A DNA stretch of 64,000 nucleotides. It comes from Taklimakanibacter sp050246735 (lineage in GTDB: Bacteria > Pseudomonadota > Alphaproteobacteria > Rhizobiales > Aestuariivirgaceae). Made by a program: the position numbers and the translations under genes. Below, one piece after another: positions 36,316 to 45,269 of the stretch. How positions within the stretch are numbered: position 1 is the first letter of the stretch; each line of letters starts with the position of its first letter. The stretch covers positions 62,001 through 126,000 of the forward strand of contig JBFWVM010000001.1 of assembly GCA_050246735.1 (NCBI GenBank). Direction: 5' to 3'. The notes beneath the pieces are model-generated. The model worked only from the letters and a program-made list of their open reading frames with translations. It did not search any database and was not told the origin of the DNA.

Positions 36316-38213
36316 GATGCGGCCTTCTCCTCTTGCTCGGTCATGCTGCGGGGATCCTGTTGCGCCTCGGGCACCGTTCCCCAGGGCCGGTCGGGCGAGA
36401 ATTCGGGCCGGCGGGTCTGGTCGCCCGACAGCACGCGCTCGATCTCGGCCTGGGCGGCGCGCGAGATGTCGATGATCGCGTCGATGTCGCCGGCATGCCG
36501 GGCGGTGCGGCGCATGAGAGCCTCGTCGTGCCTGCGGAACAGGCGCAGGGCGTGCGCCGCCTCGTAGGGATGCTGGCCCAGCGCCACCAGCGCGTCCTCG
36601 GCCATGCTGAGCGAGGAATCGAAGACCTCGCGATAGACATGCGTGACGCCGGCATTGAGAAGGGCATAGGCATGGGTGCGGTCGAAGGCCCTGGCGAAGA
36701 TATCGAGATGCGGGAAATTCCGCTGCGCCGTGGCGACGATCTGCATCGACTTCTCGCGGTCATCGATGGCGATGACGAGGATCCTGGCGTCGGCCGCGCC
36801 GGCCGCTTCGAGAAGATCCTCGCGCGAGGCGTCGCCGTAGAAGACCTTGAAGCCGAAGCGGCGCAGGGCGTCGATCTGCTCGGCGTCGTGATCGAGGACG
36901 GTCGCCTTCGAGCCGTTCGCCGCCAGCACGCGCCCGACCGTCATGCCGAAGCGGCCATGCCCCAGGATGATCGCCTGCGAGCCGGCCGGCTCGATCCGGT
37001 CGGCTTCGCGGTCGAGCCCCAGGCGCGCGAAGCGCGGCTGGACGAGGCGGCTGTCGATCATCATCAGGAGCGGCGCCAGCGCCATCGAGACGGCCACGAT
37101 GGCGATGAGCATGTTGGCCTGCGTCACGGCGAGGAGGCCCAGCCCGGTAGCGAAGGAGATGAGCACGAAGGCGAATTCCCCGCCCTGCGCCAGCGAGAAG
37201 GAGAAGAGCGAGGCGCGCGGCGGCTTCATGCGCGCCAGGCGGGCGATGACGTAGAGAACGGCGAGCTTGATGACGACGAAAGCGAGCACGGCGCCGATGA
37301 TCAGAACCGGGGCCGAGGCGATGAGGCCGAAATCGATGCCGGCGCCGACGGCGATGAAGAATACCGCGAGAAGCAGGCCCTTGAAGGGCTCGAGGTCCAT
37401 CTCGAGCTCGTGGCGGTATTCGCTTTCGGCGAGGAGGACGCCGGCGAGGAAGGTGCCGAGGGCCGGCGACAGGCCGACCGTGTCCATGAGGAGGGTGATG
37501 CCGACGACGAGCGCCAGCGCCAGGGCGACGAAGATCTCGCGCAGGCCGGTCATGGCGATGAGGCGGAAGAGCGGACGCATCAGATAGCGCCCCGCCAGAA
37601 CGATGAGGGCGACGGCGGCGAAGACGACGAGCGCCTGCTGCCAGGCGGGCAGGCTCGACAGCATGCTCTCGCCGTGAGGAGGAGCCGCGCCATTCATGGC
37701 GAGCACCGGCAGGAGCGCCAGGATCGGGATGACGGCGATGTCCTGGAACAGGAGAACCGAGAAGACCGCCTGCCCGCCCGACGTCTTGAGCTGACGGCGC
37801 TCGGCGAGGCTCTGCAGCACGATGGCGGTCGAGGACATTGCGAGGATGAGGCCGACGGTGAGCGCCGTCTTCCATCCGGTGCCGAAAGCCATCGCCGCCA
37901 GCGCCAGCGCCACCGCGGTGCCCGTCACCTGCAGGCCGCCGAGGCCCAGGATCGGCTTGCGCAAGGTCCACAGCTTCGACGGCTGCAATTCGAGCCCGAC
38001 CAGGAACAGCATGACGATGACGCCAAACTCGGCGAAATGCAGGACGTGCTCGCCCTCGCTGCCGACCAGCCCCAGGACCGCGGGCCCGATCAGCATGCCG
38101 GCGATCAGATAGCCCAGCACCGAGCCCATGCCGAGGCGCGTCGCGACCGGCACCGAAACGACGGCGGCGGCGAGATAGATGAAGGCCCCGAGCAGGAAGG
38201 CGTCAAGTTGCAT
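36312..38213 (-). CDS. kefB: Monovalent cation:proton antiporter-2 (KefB type) with RCK domain
   Basis: 633 aa from ATG at 38213, which overlaps the kefF gene; an earlier ATG at 38249 is unlikely. About 12 membrane segments fill residues 5-385, with the CPA2 LFQDIAVIPI motif near 155-164. The cytoplasmic TrkA-N/RCK nucleotide-binding domain begins at ILGHGRFGMTVG (418-423 is GHGRFG). KefB-type systems export K+ in exchange for H+ and are gated by glutathione adducts to protect against electrophiles. Pairing with KefF supports this. Confidence 0.92.
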   Translation of the reverse strand: MQLDAFLLGAFIYLAAAVVSVPVATRLGMGSVLGYLIAGMLIGPAVLGLVGSEGEHVLHFAEFGVIVMLFLVGLELQPSKLWTLRKPILGLGGLQVTGTAVALALAAMAFGTGWKTALTVGLILAMSSTAIVLQSLAERRQLKTSGGQAVFSVLLFQDIAVIPILALLPVLAMNGAAPPHGESMLSSLPAWQQALVVFAAVALIVLAGRYLMRPLFRLIAMTGLREIFVALALALVVGITLLMDTVGLSPALGTFLAGVLLAESEYRHELEMDLEPFKGLLLAVFFIAVGAGIDFGLIASAPVLIIGAVLAFVVIKLAVLYVIARLARMKPPRASLFSFSLAQGGEFAFVLISFATGLGLLAVTQANMLIAIVAVSMALAPLLMMIDSRLVQPRFARLGLDREADRIEPAGSQAIILGHGRFGMTVGRVLAANGSKATVLDHDAEQIDALRRFGFKVFYGDASREDLLEAAGAADARILVIAIDDREKSMQIVATAQRNFPHLDIFARAFDRTHAYALLNAGVTHVYREVFDSSLSMAEDALVALGQHPYEAAHALRLFRRHDEALMRRTARHAGDIDAIIDISRAAQAEIERVLSGDQTRRPEFSPDRPWGTVPEAQQDPRSMTEQEEKAAS

Positions 38214-38823
38214 GGCGCTTCTTCTGCGGCCTGGGGCCCTGGAAGGCAAGCGGCAGGGAGTAGTTCCTGGCGAGGCGCGTCATCGGGTCGATACGGCCGT
38301 CGCGCAGGCCCTCGATGAGGCCCTGATAGTCGCTGGCCCTGAGGCTCAGGTCTTCGCCCGTCAGCCATCTGCCGGCGAACACGGTGAAGGGCTCGAGATA
38401 AGCCATGCCGCACAGATGCGCCGACTGGTTATAGGGGCTCAGAAGCTCGTCGATCTCGAAACGGTTGCGGCCGTGGCGGCGATAGGCGGCCTCGACGCCG
38501 CCCGTCGACAAGGCGTTCATCAGGAACTTGCCGGCGAGCCTGTCGCCGCCCGGCCCATAGGCCCAGCCCAGCTCGAGGACGAGGTCGAGCCATTCCTTGA
38601 CGATGGCGGGCGCCGAATACCAGTAGAAGGGATGCTGCAGCACGACGAGATCATGGGCGATGAGAAGCGCCTGCTCATGGGCGACGTCGATGGTGAAGTC
38701 GGGATAGGCGGCATAGAGGTCGTGAAAGGTGACGCCCGGAAGATCGCGGACGGCCTGGGCGAGAACACGGTGGACATGCGATCCGGAAGGGCGCGGATGG
38801 GCGAAGAGGACGAGAATTTTCAT
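38203..38823 (-). CDS. kefF: KefF-like NAD(P)H quinone oxidoreductase, potassium-efflux ancillary protein
   Basis: 206 aa, a flavodoxin-like fold: ILVLFAHPRPSGSHVHR binds FMN phosphate, QHPFYWYSAPAIVKEWLDLV and the LSTGG element are the family signatures. KefF activates Kef antiporters and reduces quinones. It begins the operon and overlaps kefB by 11 bases, consistent with stoichiometric expression. KefG-type naming is an alternative. Confidence 0.9.
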   Translation of the reverse strand: MKILVLFAHPRPSGSHVHRVLAQAVRDLPGVTFHDLYAAYPDFTIDVAHEQALLIAHDLVVLQHPFYWYSAPAIVKEWLDLVLELGWAYGPGGDRLAGKFLMNALSTGGVEAAYRRHGRNRFEIDELLSPYNQSAHLCGMAYLEPFTVFAGRWLTGEDLSLRASDYQGLIEGLRDGRIDPMTRLARNYSLPLAFQGPRPQKKRHAT

Positions 38824-39002
38824 CTGCCCGGAAAGAATAGAGGATGCCGGCGCAGGCCGGCAAGGGACGAGGATACCGTCGGAGTCCGCGGGGCTTCGCG
38901 GGACCGGTGCCGCTCTTCAGAAGCGCTTCGCCGGCTTGCCGACGGACAGCGGGCGCCCGCCGCGCGGCAGGGCCGGCATATGCCTGCCCGCCTTCTTGGG
39001 AT

Positions 39003-39287
39003 TTATTGCCTGTACTGCTGGATCCGGGTCGTGCGCAATCCCGCCAGGCCATGCTTGTCGATGGAGCGCTGCCAGCTCAGATATTCCTCGACGGTGAGGG
39101 TATAGCGTTCGCAGGCCTCTTCCAGGCTCAACAGCCCGCCCCGGACAGCAGCGACGACCTCCGCTTTGCGGCGGATGACCCAGCGCTGATTTCCGGGGGG
39201 CGGCAAATCCGCAATGGTCAACGGACTGCCATCGGGCCCAATGACGTAGTTCACGCGGGGACGCAACTGACCGTTGTTCATCACCAT
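39003..39287 (-). CDS. sciP: CtrA-inhibitory protein SciP (DUF1153)
   Basis: 94 aa from ATG at 39287; ATG at 39281 or 39308 are alternatives. YVIGPDGSPLTIADLPPP, RWVIRRKAEVVAAVRGG and the helix-turn-helix LSLEEACERYTLTVEEYLSW make this an almost complete match to SciP. SciP binds CtrA at target promoters and blocks RNA polymerase recruitment, resetting CtrA-dependent genes after division. A near-consensus CtrA site lies 54 bases upstream. Confidence 0.92.
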   Translation of the reverse strand: MVMNNGQLRPRVNYVIGPDGSPLTIADLPPPGNQRWVIRRKAEVVAAVRGGLLSLEEACERYTLTVEEYLSWQRSIDKHGLAGLRTTRIQQYRQ

Positions 39288-39340
39288 ACTCGACTGGGGG
39301 GTACACAACTCACGACCCGGCCGAGACTAGGCGGGTTCAC

Positions 39341-39355
39341 TTAAAATAGGGCTAA
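39341..39355. promoter_or_regulatory. Near-consensus CtrA box upstream of sciP
   Basis: TTAA (39341-39344), seven bases, then CTAA (39352-39355) equals the CtrA consensus TTAA-N7-TTAA with one mismatch. It is 54-68 bases upstream of the chosen sciP start. In Caulobacter, sciP is transcribed under CtrA control; a negative loop here is inference. Confidence 0.6.
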
Positions 39356-39393
39356 GCAGTTCCGAACAATTTGCAAATCTTCCCCGTCAACTG

Positions 39394-39426
39394 CGTCAAA
39401 TCAGGACAATTTGCCCAAATTTGACG
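39394..39426. promoter_or_regulatory. Symmetric TTTGAC elements between sciP and mnmA
   Basis: CGTCAAAT (39394-39401) and ATTTGACG (39419-39426) form an inverted repeat with 17 bases between. Each arm contains TTTGAC facing away, a plausible -35 for divergent transcription. No clear -10 was fixed. Confidence 0.35.
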
Positions 39427-39462
39427 TTTACAACAAGAAGCCGAGCCGCCATCTATCGGCCC

Positions 39463-40668
39463 ATGAGCCAGTCGGACCCCCTCATCGAGCAGGTGCGCCG
39501 CTCGATCGGTCTTGCCGGCGATCCCGCCGGCAGGCGGATCGTCTGCGCCATGTCGGGAGGAGTCGATTCCTCGGTGGCGGCGGCGCTCCTCAAGCGGGCG
39601 GGCTATGACGTGGTCGGCATCACCCTCCAGCTCTATGATCACGGCGAGGCGGTGCGGCGGAAAGGGGCGTGCTGCGCCGGCCAGGACATCCATGACGCGC
39701 GGCGCGTGGCGGCCCAGCTTGGCATTCCCCATTACGTGCTCGATTTCGAAAGCCGCTTCCGCGAAGCGGTGATCGACGATTTCGTGTCGAGCTATGCCGC
39801 AGGCTTCACCCCGGTGCCCTGCATCCGCTGCAACCAGACGGTCAAGTTCGCCGATCTCCTGGCGCAGGCCCGCGCGCTCGACGCGGATGCGCTCGTCACC
39901 GGCCATTATGTCGAGAGCCGGCCGCGCGGCGGCGGCTCTCGACATCGCGATCTCTTCACGCCCACGGACATGGCGCGCGACCAGAGCTATTTTCTCTTCG
40001 CCACCACGCAGGAGCAGATCGACTATCTGCGCTTCCCGCTGGGCGCCCTGCCCAAGAGCGAGACGCGCCGCATCGCGGCCGAGACCGGGCTCGCGGTGGC
40101 CGGCAAGCCCGACAGCCAGGACATCTGCTTCGTACCGGAGGGACGCTATGGCGACCTCGTCGCCCGGCTCAGGCCGGACGCGGCCGTGCCCGGCGACATC
40201 GTGCATGAGGACGGGCGCATTCTCGGCCGGCACAAGGGCACGGTGCACTTCACCGTCGGGCAGCGCCGCGGCCTCGGCGTCGCCGAAGGCGACCCGCTCT
40301 ATGTGCTGGAGATCGTGCCGGAGAAGCAGCGCGTCGTCGTCGGGCCGCGCGCCTCGCTCCTGCGCCACGATATCGCCCTGACCCAGGTGAACTGGCTGGG
40401 CCGCGAGCCGCTCGGCCAGCGCGCGCAGCCGGTCTTCGCCAGGATCCGCTCGACGCGAGGGCCGGCCGCAGCCGAAATCCGGCATGGACCCGGCGGCAGC
40501 CTTGTCAGCATGGCGCAGGGAGAATATGGCATTTCGCCAGGACAGGCCTGTGTCCTCTATGAAAATCCGGGGCCCGGGGCGCGGCTGCTGGGTGGCGGGT
40601 TCATCGCCCGCAGTTTTCCAGCCGGGACAAATCGGAGCTTGCCAGAAGCGCCGTCCATGTTCACATAA
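39463..40668 (+). CDS. mnmA: tRNA-specific 2-thiouridylase MnmA
   Basis: 401 aa from ATG at 39463; an upstream TTG frame start at 39421 is less likely. The PP-loop is SGGVDSS (residues 31-37). Catalytic cysteines are Cys123 (IRCN) and Cys222 (SQDICFVP), which form the persulfide relay. It makes 2-thiouridine at the wobble position of tRNA Lys, Glu and Gln. The C-terminal domain is complete and ends soon after FIARSF. The gene is monocistronic or co-transcribed with the methyltransferases. Confidence 0.93.
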   Translation: MSQSDPLIEQVRRSIGLAGDPAGRRIVCAMSGGVDSSVAAALLKRAGYDVVGITLQLYDHGEAVRRKGACCAGQDIHDARRVAAQLGIPHYVLDFESRFREAVIDDFVSSYAAGFTPVPCIRCNQTVKFADLLAQARALDADALVTGHYVESRPRGGGSRHRDLFTPTDMARDQSYFLFATTQEQIDYLRFPLGALPKSETRRIAAETGLAVAGKPDSQDICFVPEGRYGDLVARLRPDAAVPGDIVHEDGRILGRHKGTVHFTVGQRRGLGVAEGDPLYVLEIVPEKQRVVVGPRASLLRHDIALTQVNWLGREPLGQRAQPVFARIRSTRGPAAAEIRHGPGGSLVSMAQGEYGISPGQACVLYENPGPGARLLGGGFIARSFPAGTNRSLPEAPSMFT

Positions 40669-40694
40669 TCGGGAAACGGGAGCAGGAGAGAGCC

Positions 40695-41348
40695 ATGCAG
40701 GAGGGCAATGCCCGCCGCGCGCTCGCTGAGATCGACAATCACGATGTCATGCGGGCCTATCGGCGTTGGGCGCCCGTCTATGACGCCACCTTCGGCAAGG
40801 TCGTCGAGGCCGGCGTCAAGCAGGCCACTTCCGTCATCAACAGGTATCACGGCCGGGTCCTCGAAGTCGGCGTCGGCACCGGCCTGTCGCTGCCCCATTA
40901 CAAGCACAGCCTGAAGGTCACCGGCGTGGATCTCTCGCCGGACATGCTGATGCGCGCGCGCGAGCGGACCAGGAAGCGCAACCTGCGCCATGTCGAGGCG
41001 CTGGTCGAGATGGATGCGACGGAGCTCCAATTCGCCGACGACAGTTTCGACGTCAGCACGGCGATGTTCGTGATGACGGTGGTGCCCGATCCGGCCCAGG
41101 TGATGAACGAGCTCATCCGCGTCACCAAGCCCGGCGGATATGTCGTCATCGTCAATCACTTCAGCATCGACAAGGGGCTGCGCGCGGTCGTCGAGAAACG
41201 CCTGGCGCGCTTCTCCGACATCCTCGGCTGGCGGCCGGACTTCCCGGTCGATACGCTGATGGTGAGCGGCAGGCTCAAGCTGGAGGACAGGCGGCCTCTG
41301 AAGCCCTTCGGCTTCTTCACCTTGCTGCGGTTCCAACGACTGACCTAG
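40695..41348 (+). CDS. pmtA: Phosphatidylethanolamine N-methyltransferase, Rhodobacter-type PmtA
   Basis: 217 aa. ATG at 40695 follows GGAGAGAG. SAM-binding motifs are LEVGVGTGLSLPHY and GVDLSPDML. The VMTVVPDPAQVMNEL, VNHFS and LGWRPDFPVDTL segments are those I recall from the Rhodobacter-type PE methyltransferase. It converts phosphatidylethanolamine to phosphatidylcholine at the inner membrane by successive methylations. It overlaps the next start by one base (TAGTG). Confidence 0.82.
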   Translation: MQEGNARRALAEIDNHDVMRAYRRWAPVYDATFGKVVEAGVKQATSVINRYHGRVLEVGVGTGLSLPHYKHSLKVTGVDLSPDMLMRARERTRKRNLRHVEALVEMDATELQFADDSFDVSTAMFVMTVVPDPAQVMNELIRVTKPGGYVVIVNHFSIDKGLRAVVEKRLARFSDILGWRPDFPVDTLMVSGRLKLEDRRPLKPFGFFTLLRFQRLT

Positions 41349-41944
41349 TGCCGAACGCGACTCTCCGCATGAAGAAAACAAACCTGCTGTTCTGGCAGCG
41401 CTATCTGCGTCGCCCGCTGGGGATCGGCGCGGTGGCGCCGAGCGGCCCTGGCCTCGCCAGGGCCATGGTCGAGACGCTGGCCCCGCGCCAGGGCGATATG
41501 GTCGTCGAGATCGGCCCCGGAACCGGTCCCTTCACCCGCGCGCTCCTCGAAGCCGGGGTCGAGCCGGCGCGGCTCCTCCTCGTCGAGTTCGACGCGGAGT
41601 TCGTGCGCCATCTCCGGCAGAGATTTCCGGGCGTCACCGTGCTGCATGGGGACGCATCGCAGCTGCCGCAGCTCTTGAGGGAGCAGGGGCACGACAAGGT
41701 GCAGAAGATCCTCTCCGGCCTGCCGCTCAGGAGCATGCCCAAGCCGGTGCGCGCCGGGATCACCCGCGCCATGGCCACCTCGCTCGCCAGCCAGGGGGCG
41801 CTGGTGCAGTTCAGCTATTTCGTGGCGCCGCCGCTCGCCGAATCGGAAGTGAGGGCCTGCGGCCTGACCGGCCGCCGCGCCAAGGCCGTGATGGCGAATA
41901 TCCCGCCGGCCTTCGTGTGGCATTACCGCAAGGACGCCGCCTGA
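41348..41944 (+). CDS. Phospholipid N-methyltransferase, Sinorhizobium-type PmtA-like
   Basis: 198 aa from GTG at 41348; ATG at 41369 is an alternative. It is not homologous in detail to the preceding gene: LRRPLGIGAVAPSGPGLARAM, VVEIGPGTGPFTRALLEAG and ILSGLPLRSMP are typical of the rRNA-dimethylase-like PmtA family of Sinorhizobium. Such enzymes methylate PE or its mono- and dimethyl forms. A tandem with the Rhodobacter-type enzyme could divide the three methylation steps; this is inference. Confidence 0.78.
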   Translation: MPNATLRMKKTNLLFWQRYLRRPLGIGAVAPSGPGLARAMVETLAPRQGDMVVEIGPGTGPFTRALLEAGVEPARLLLVEFDAEFVRHLRQRFPGVTVLHGDASQLPQLLREQGHDKVQKILSGLPLRSMPKPVRAGITRAMATSLASQGALVQFSYFVAPPLAESEVRACGLTGRRAKAVMANIPPAFVWHYRKDAA

Positions 41945-42125
41945 CGTCCCGGACTGTCAGCATGACGCTTGGTGACGTCGCAGCTCGATCTGGACAAAAG
42001 CCGGCGGGCCATGCGAGGTTGCGCGCCGCGCAAGCGGGCCGTCCCGTTCCGTCGGGGCTGCCGATCTTCGACCTGCGCGAGGCCGGCGCCGATGAGCGCG
42101 CCATTTTCACGATCCCGGGACCGTC

Positions 42126-43139
42126 ATGAACGATGCGACGCGCATGAGTCATCTGCCGCCTGCCGGAGAGCGACCGGCGCCCGCGGTCGCCGCGCGCGGC
42201 CTCGTCAAATGCTTCGGCGAGGTCCGCGCCGTCGACGGGATCGATCTCGACGTGCCGCGCGGCATGATCTTCGCCATCCTGGGCCCCAACGGCGCGGGCA
42301 AGACGACGCTGATGCGGATGCTGGCGACGCTCTCGATGCCCGATGCGGGGACGGCCAGCGTCATGGGCCACGACCTCGTCCGGGCGCCGCACGAGGTGCG
42401 GGCCAGCATCGCGATGACCGGCCAGTTCGCATCGCTCGACGAGGACCTGACGGGGCGCGAGAACCTGCTGCTGCTCGCCCGCCTGTGGGGCTTCCGCGGC
42501 CGCGATGCGAAACGCCGCGCCGACGGGCTCCTCGCCGCCTTCGATCTCGCCGAGGCGGGACACAAGCAGGTGAAGGCCTATTCGGGCGGCATGCGGCGCC
42601 GGCTCGACATCGCGGCCTCCCTCGTGGTGACGCCGGGCGTCCTGTTCCTCGACGAGCCGACGACCGGCCTCGATCCCAATGCGCGCCAGGAGGTGTGGCG
42701 GATGATCCGCGGGCTCGCCGGGCAAGGCGTCACCATCCTGCTCACCACGCAATATCTCGACGAGGCCGATCAGCTCGCCGCCCGCATCGCGGTGATCGAC
42801 AAGGGCCGGAAGATCGCCGAAGGCACGAGCCGCGAGCTCAAGGCGGCGACGGGCTCGGGCTTCCTGCATGTGGCGCTCGTCGACCGCGCGCGCCTCGACG
42901 AGGCGCAAAGGCTGCTCGAAGGGCATCTGGACGGGCAGGTCCAGCGCAGCCCCGAAGGCGCGCAGCTGTCGGTGATGACGGGCAGCGCCGAAGCGGCCAG
43001 CCGGGCCATCGCGGCGCTCATCGCGCGCGGAATCGGGATCGCCGATTTCTCGATGGGCTCGCCCAGCCTCGAAGAGGTGTTCTTCGCGCTCACCGGCGGC
43101 TCGGGCCGGCTCGCCGCGAAGAAGGATGGCGACAGATGA
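42126..43139 (+). CDS. DrrA-like ABC exporter ATPase
   Basis: 337 aa. Walker A is GPNGAGKTT (residues 53-61), the signature YSGGMRRR with Walker B LFLDEPTTGLD, and the H-loop is replaced by Gln in LTTQYLDEAD, a known DrrA-family trait. A C-terminal domain of about 90 residues follows. Family members drive export of drugs, lipids or polyketides. It overlaps the permease gene by ATGA. Substrate unknown. Confidence 0.88.
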   Translation: MNDATRMSHLPPAGERPAPAVAARGLVKCFGEVRAVDGIDLDVPRGMIFAILGPNGAGKTTLMRMLATLSMPDAGTASVMGHDLVRAPHEVRASIAMTGQFASLDEDLTGRENLLLLARLWGFRGRDAKRRADGLLAAFDLAEAGHKQVKAYSGGMRRRLDIAASLVVTPGVLFLDEPTTGLDPNARQEVWRMIRGLAGQGVTILLTTQYLDEADQLAARIAVIDKGRKIAEGTSRELKAATGSGFLHVALVDRARLDEAQRLLEGHLDGQVQRSPEGAQLSVMTGSAEAASRAIAALIARGIGIADFSMGSPSLEEVFFALTGGSGRLAAKKDGDR

Positions 43140-43957
43140 GCGATACCGGCGCGAGGCCGCCCGGGCCCGGTCTCGACATGGCGGCGCGTCCCGAGGCACC
43201 CTCGGGGTTCTCCAACGCGCTCGTCTTCGGCTGGCGCGCGATCCTCAAATTCAAGCACGTGCCCGAGCAGCTGTTCGACCTGGTGATGACCCCGATCATG
43301 TTCACGCTGCTGTTCACCTTCGTGTTCGGCGGCGCGCTGGCCGGCTCGCCCTCGGCCTATCTGCAGTTCTTCCTGCCGGGCATCCTGGTCCAGACCGTCG
43401 TGTTCAATTCCGTCTATTCGGGCATGGGGCTCTCGACCGATCTTGGCAAGGGCCTGTTCGACCGCTTCCGCTCGCTGCCGATCTGGTCGCTCGCGCCTTT
43501 CGCCGGCCTGATGGTGGGCGACGTGCTGCGCCATGTGATCGCCGGTCTCATCATCCTGACCATCGGCCTGGCGCTGGGCTACCGGCCGGAAGGCGGCGTC
43601 CCCGGCGTTGTCGCCGCCTTCGCGCTCCTCATCGCGGTGGGCTTCGGCATGGGCTGGGTGTTCATCGTGCTCGGCCTCCTGATCCGCACGCCGACCACGG
43701 TGATGACCGCGGGCTTCACCTTCCTCTTCCCGCTGGTCTTCGCCTCCAACATCATGGTGCAGCCCGAGACCATGCCGGGATGGCTTCGGGCGTTCGTGGC
43801 GGTGAATCCGGTCTCGCTGATGACCGACGCGCTGCGCGGCCTGATGGCGGGGAATGCCGGCCTGGGCCAGGTGCTCCTGGCGCTTCTGGCGCCGGCGGCG
43901 CTGACCGTGCTCCTGGCGCCGGTGACGCTGTGGCTCTACCGGCGCAGCGACCGCTGA
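43136..43957 (+). CDS. DrrB-like ABC-2 type permease
   Basis: 273 aa with about six membrane segments and the ABC-2 loop VNPVSLMTDALRGLM. The start overlaps the ATPase stop. FLPGILVQTVVFNSVYSGMGLSTDLGKGLFDRFRSLPI is divided by helices as in daunorubicin-exporter permeases, which would make a two-gene exporter. The cargo is not evident, although the neighbouring phosphatidylcholine genes allow a lipid. Confidence 0.88.
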   Translation: MSDTGARPPGPGLDMAARPEAPSGFSNALVFGWRAILKFKHVPEQLFDLVMTPIMFTLLFTFVFGGALAGSPSAYLQFFLPGILVQTVVFNSVYSGMGLSTDLGKGLFDRFRSLPIWSLAPFAGLMVGDVLRHVIAGLIILTIGLALGYRPEGGVPGVVAAFALLIAVGFGMGWVFIVLGLLIRTPTTVMTAGFTFLFPLVFASNIMVQPETMPGWLRAFVAVNPVSLMTDALRGLMAGNAGLGQVLLALLAPAALTVLLAPVTLWLYRRSDR

Positions 43958-44086
43958 GGGGGTCGGCCAGCGGTCCGCAAGCGATGTGTCCTGGTCGGAC
44001 AAAGGGAAGGCTGGCGCCGCAGTCCGAAGCCTGCCAGGGCGTAGGCGAGGCAAAATCCCGGGATACTCATTGTAATCGACGCGCTA

Positions 44087-44112
44087 TTGACATCTTATAG
44101 GATGTTTACAAT
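44087..44112 (+). promoter_or_regulatory. Promoter/operator of the PIN toxin-antitoxin pair
   Basis: TTGACA (44087-44092) overlaps an inverted repeat acatc-ttatag-gatgt (44090-44105), and TACAAT (44107-44112) follows. The distance to the ATG at 44121 leaves almost no leader, and no ribosome site is seen, so the mRNA may be leaderless. The short spacing (14 bp) weakens the -35/-10 pairing. Autoregulation by the antitoxin is typical and inferred. Confidence 0.5.
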
Positions 44113-44120
44113 ATCTCCCA

Positions 44121-44540
44121 ATGAGATTGGTACTGGACACAAATGTGATCGTCGCGGCTTTCCGCAGCCGAAACGGCGCAAGCAACCTGCTCCTACGCTT
44201 TGCCGATCAAGATCTGGTCACGCCGCTTTGTTCGACGGCTCTGTTTCTGGAGTATGAGGCAGTGCTCAGCCGAAAGGAGATGCGGGCGGTGACGGGACAC
44301 ACACTTGACGATGTCGCGCAGGTCATGCGCGCAATTGCGGCCATCGCCGAAGGTGTCAATATATCCTTTCGCACCCGGCCCATGCTCAGCGATGCCGCCG
44401 ACGAGATGGTCCTGGAGGCTGCATTGAACGGCAATGCCGACGCCATCGTGACGCACAATGTGAGGGATTTCAGTTCGGCCCGCAAACTGGGAGTCACTAT
44501 TGCGACACCCGCTGATATCGTGAGAGAGTTGAAGAAATGA
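44121..44540 (+). CDS. PIN-domain toxin (putative RNase)
   Basis: 139 aa. The PIN fold starts MRLVLDTNVIVAAF with Asp6, and acidic residues continue in FLEYEAVLSR and NADAIVTHNVRDF, giving a plausible Mg-binding quartet. This is the COG1569-like PIN toxin family that cleaves RNA. It overlaps the RHH protein gene (ATGA), with toxin before antitoxin, the reverse of most type II loci. Confidence 0.85.
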   Translation: MRLVLDTNVIVAAFRSRNGASNLLLRFADQDLVTPLCSTALFLEYEAVLSRKEMRAVTGHTLDDVAQVMRAIAAIAEGVNISFRTRPMLSDAADEMVLEAALNGNADAIVTHNVRDFSSARKLGVTIATPADIVRELKK

Positions 44541-44791
44541 CACAGGCCCAACGCTACAAATACCCGCTGCATCTGCCGCAGTCCTTGAAGGAGACGGCGG
44601 CGCGCATGGCGCATGAGGATGGTGTGTCGCTCAACCAGTGGATCGTGACGGCGGTCGCGCAGAAGATCGGCGCCGTGCAGACGGCGCAGGATTTTCTCAA
44701 GGAGCGTGCGGGCAAGTCCGCGCGAGGCGACCTTACACGGCTGCTCGACAAGGCGCCCGACGTGCCGCCATTGCCGGGTGATGCTGTGTAG
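44537..44791 (+). CDS. RHH/HicB-like antitoxin
   Basis: 84 aa. YPLHLPQSLKETAARMAHEDGVSLNQWIVTAVAQKIG is a ribbon-helix-helix like Arc/HicB-type antitoxins, split here by family features rather than domains. The C-terminal 35 residues should wrap the toxin. It neutralises and probably autoregulates the PIN toxin. Translation is coupled to the toxin gene. Confidence 0.82.
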   Translation: MTQAQRYKYPLHLPQSLKETAARMAHEDGVSLNQWIVTAVAQKIGAVQTAQDFLKERAGKSARGDLTRLLDKAPDVPPLPGDAV

Positions 44792-45023
44792 GCGACGGGC
44801 CATCAATCGACGCCTATCGGCGGAAAGTTTCAGAGCTTCAGCGTGCGCAGGGCTCCGATGAACGCGAGCGCCGGGAGGCAGCGAATATGGCCAACCTGTG
44901 GGCAGGTTCTGACCACGCCTTTCCACAGCAGCATGGCGGTTGAAGCCGGGCAACTTGGGGCATTCATCCATGCGAGGCGCTTCGCCCCTATTGTAGGCAA
45001 TATGATTACCGATCGGGTTTGCC

Positions 45024-45269
45024 ATGAAAGAGTTCGTTTCGGCAGCAGATGCCAGCCGCAAATTTTCAATCATCCTGCGCGGCGTGCGCGAGGGGTACAG
45101 CTATGTCGTGACGAGCCATGGACGGCCTGTTGCGCGGATCATTCCCGCCGACAAAGGCGCAAGCGTGGTCTCCGCTGCGCGAGCGGCGCTTCTGTCGCGC
45201 CTCGAGCGTCAGCCCATCGTCAATGCCGGGTGCTGGACACGCGATGAGCTTTACGAGGACGCGCAGTGA
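45024..45269 (+). CDS. Phd/YefM-family antitoxin
   Basis: 81 aa. FVSAADASRKFSIILRGVREG and YVVTSHGRPVARIIPAD are the Phd/YefM DNA-binding core. The rest is the toxin-wrapping tail. The overlapping downstream frame starts like a PIN toxin but ends after about ten residues, so the antitoxin seems to be orphaned. It is the second antitoxin in 750 bases. Confidence 0.82.
   Translation: MKEFVSAADASRKFSIILRGVREGYSYVVTSHGRPVARIIPADKGASVVSAARAALLSRLERQPIVNAGCWTRDELYEDAQ

Noticed and set aside
36333..38318. 661-aa plus-strand open frame rich in Asp, Gln and Arg
   Set aside because: It is the complement of kefB; the composition is typical of antisense membrane-protein frames.
44830..45069. 79-aa minus-strand frame beside the toxin-antitoxin remnants
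   Set aside because: It overlaps the Phd-type antitoxin start and has no recognised similarity.
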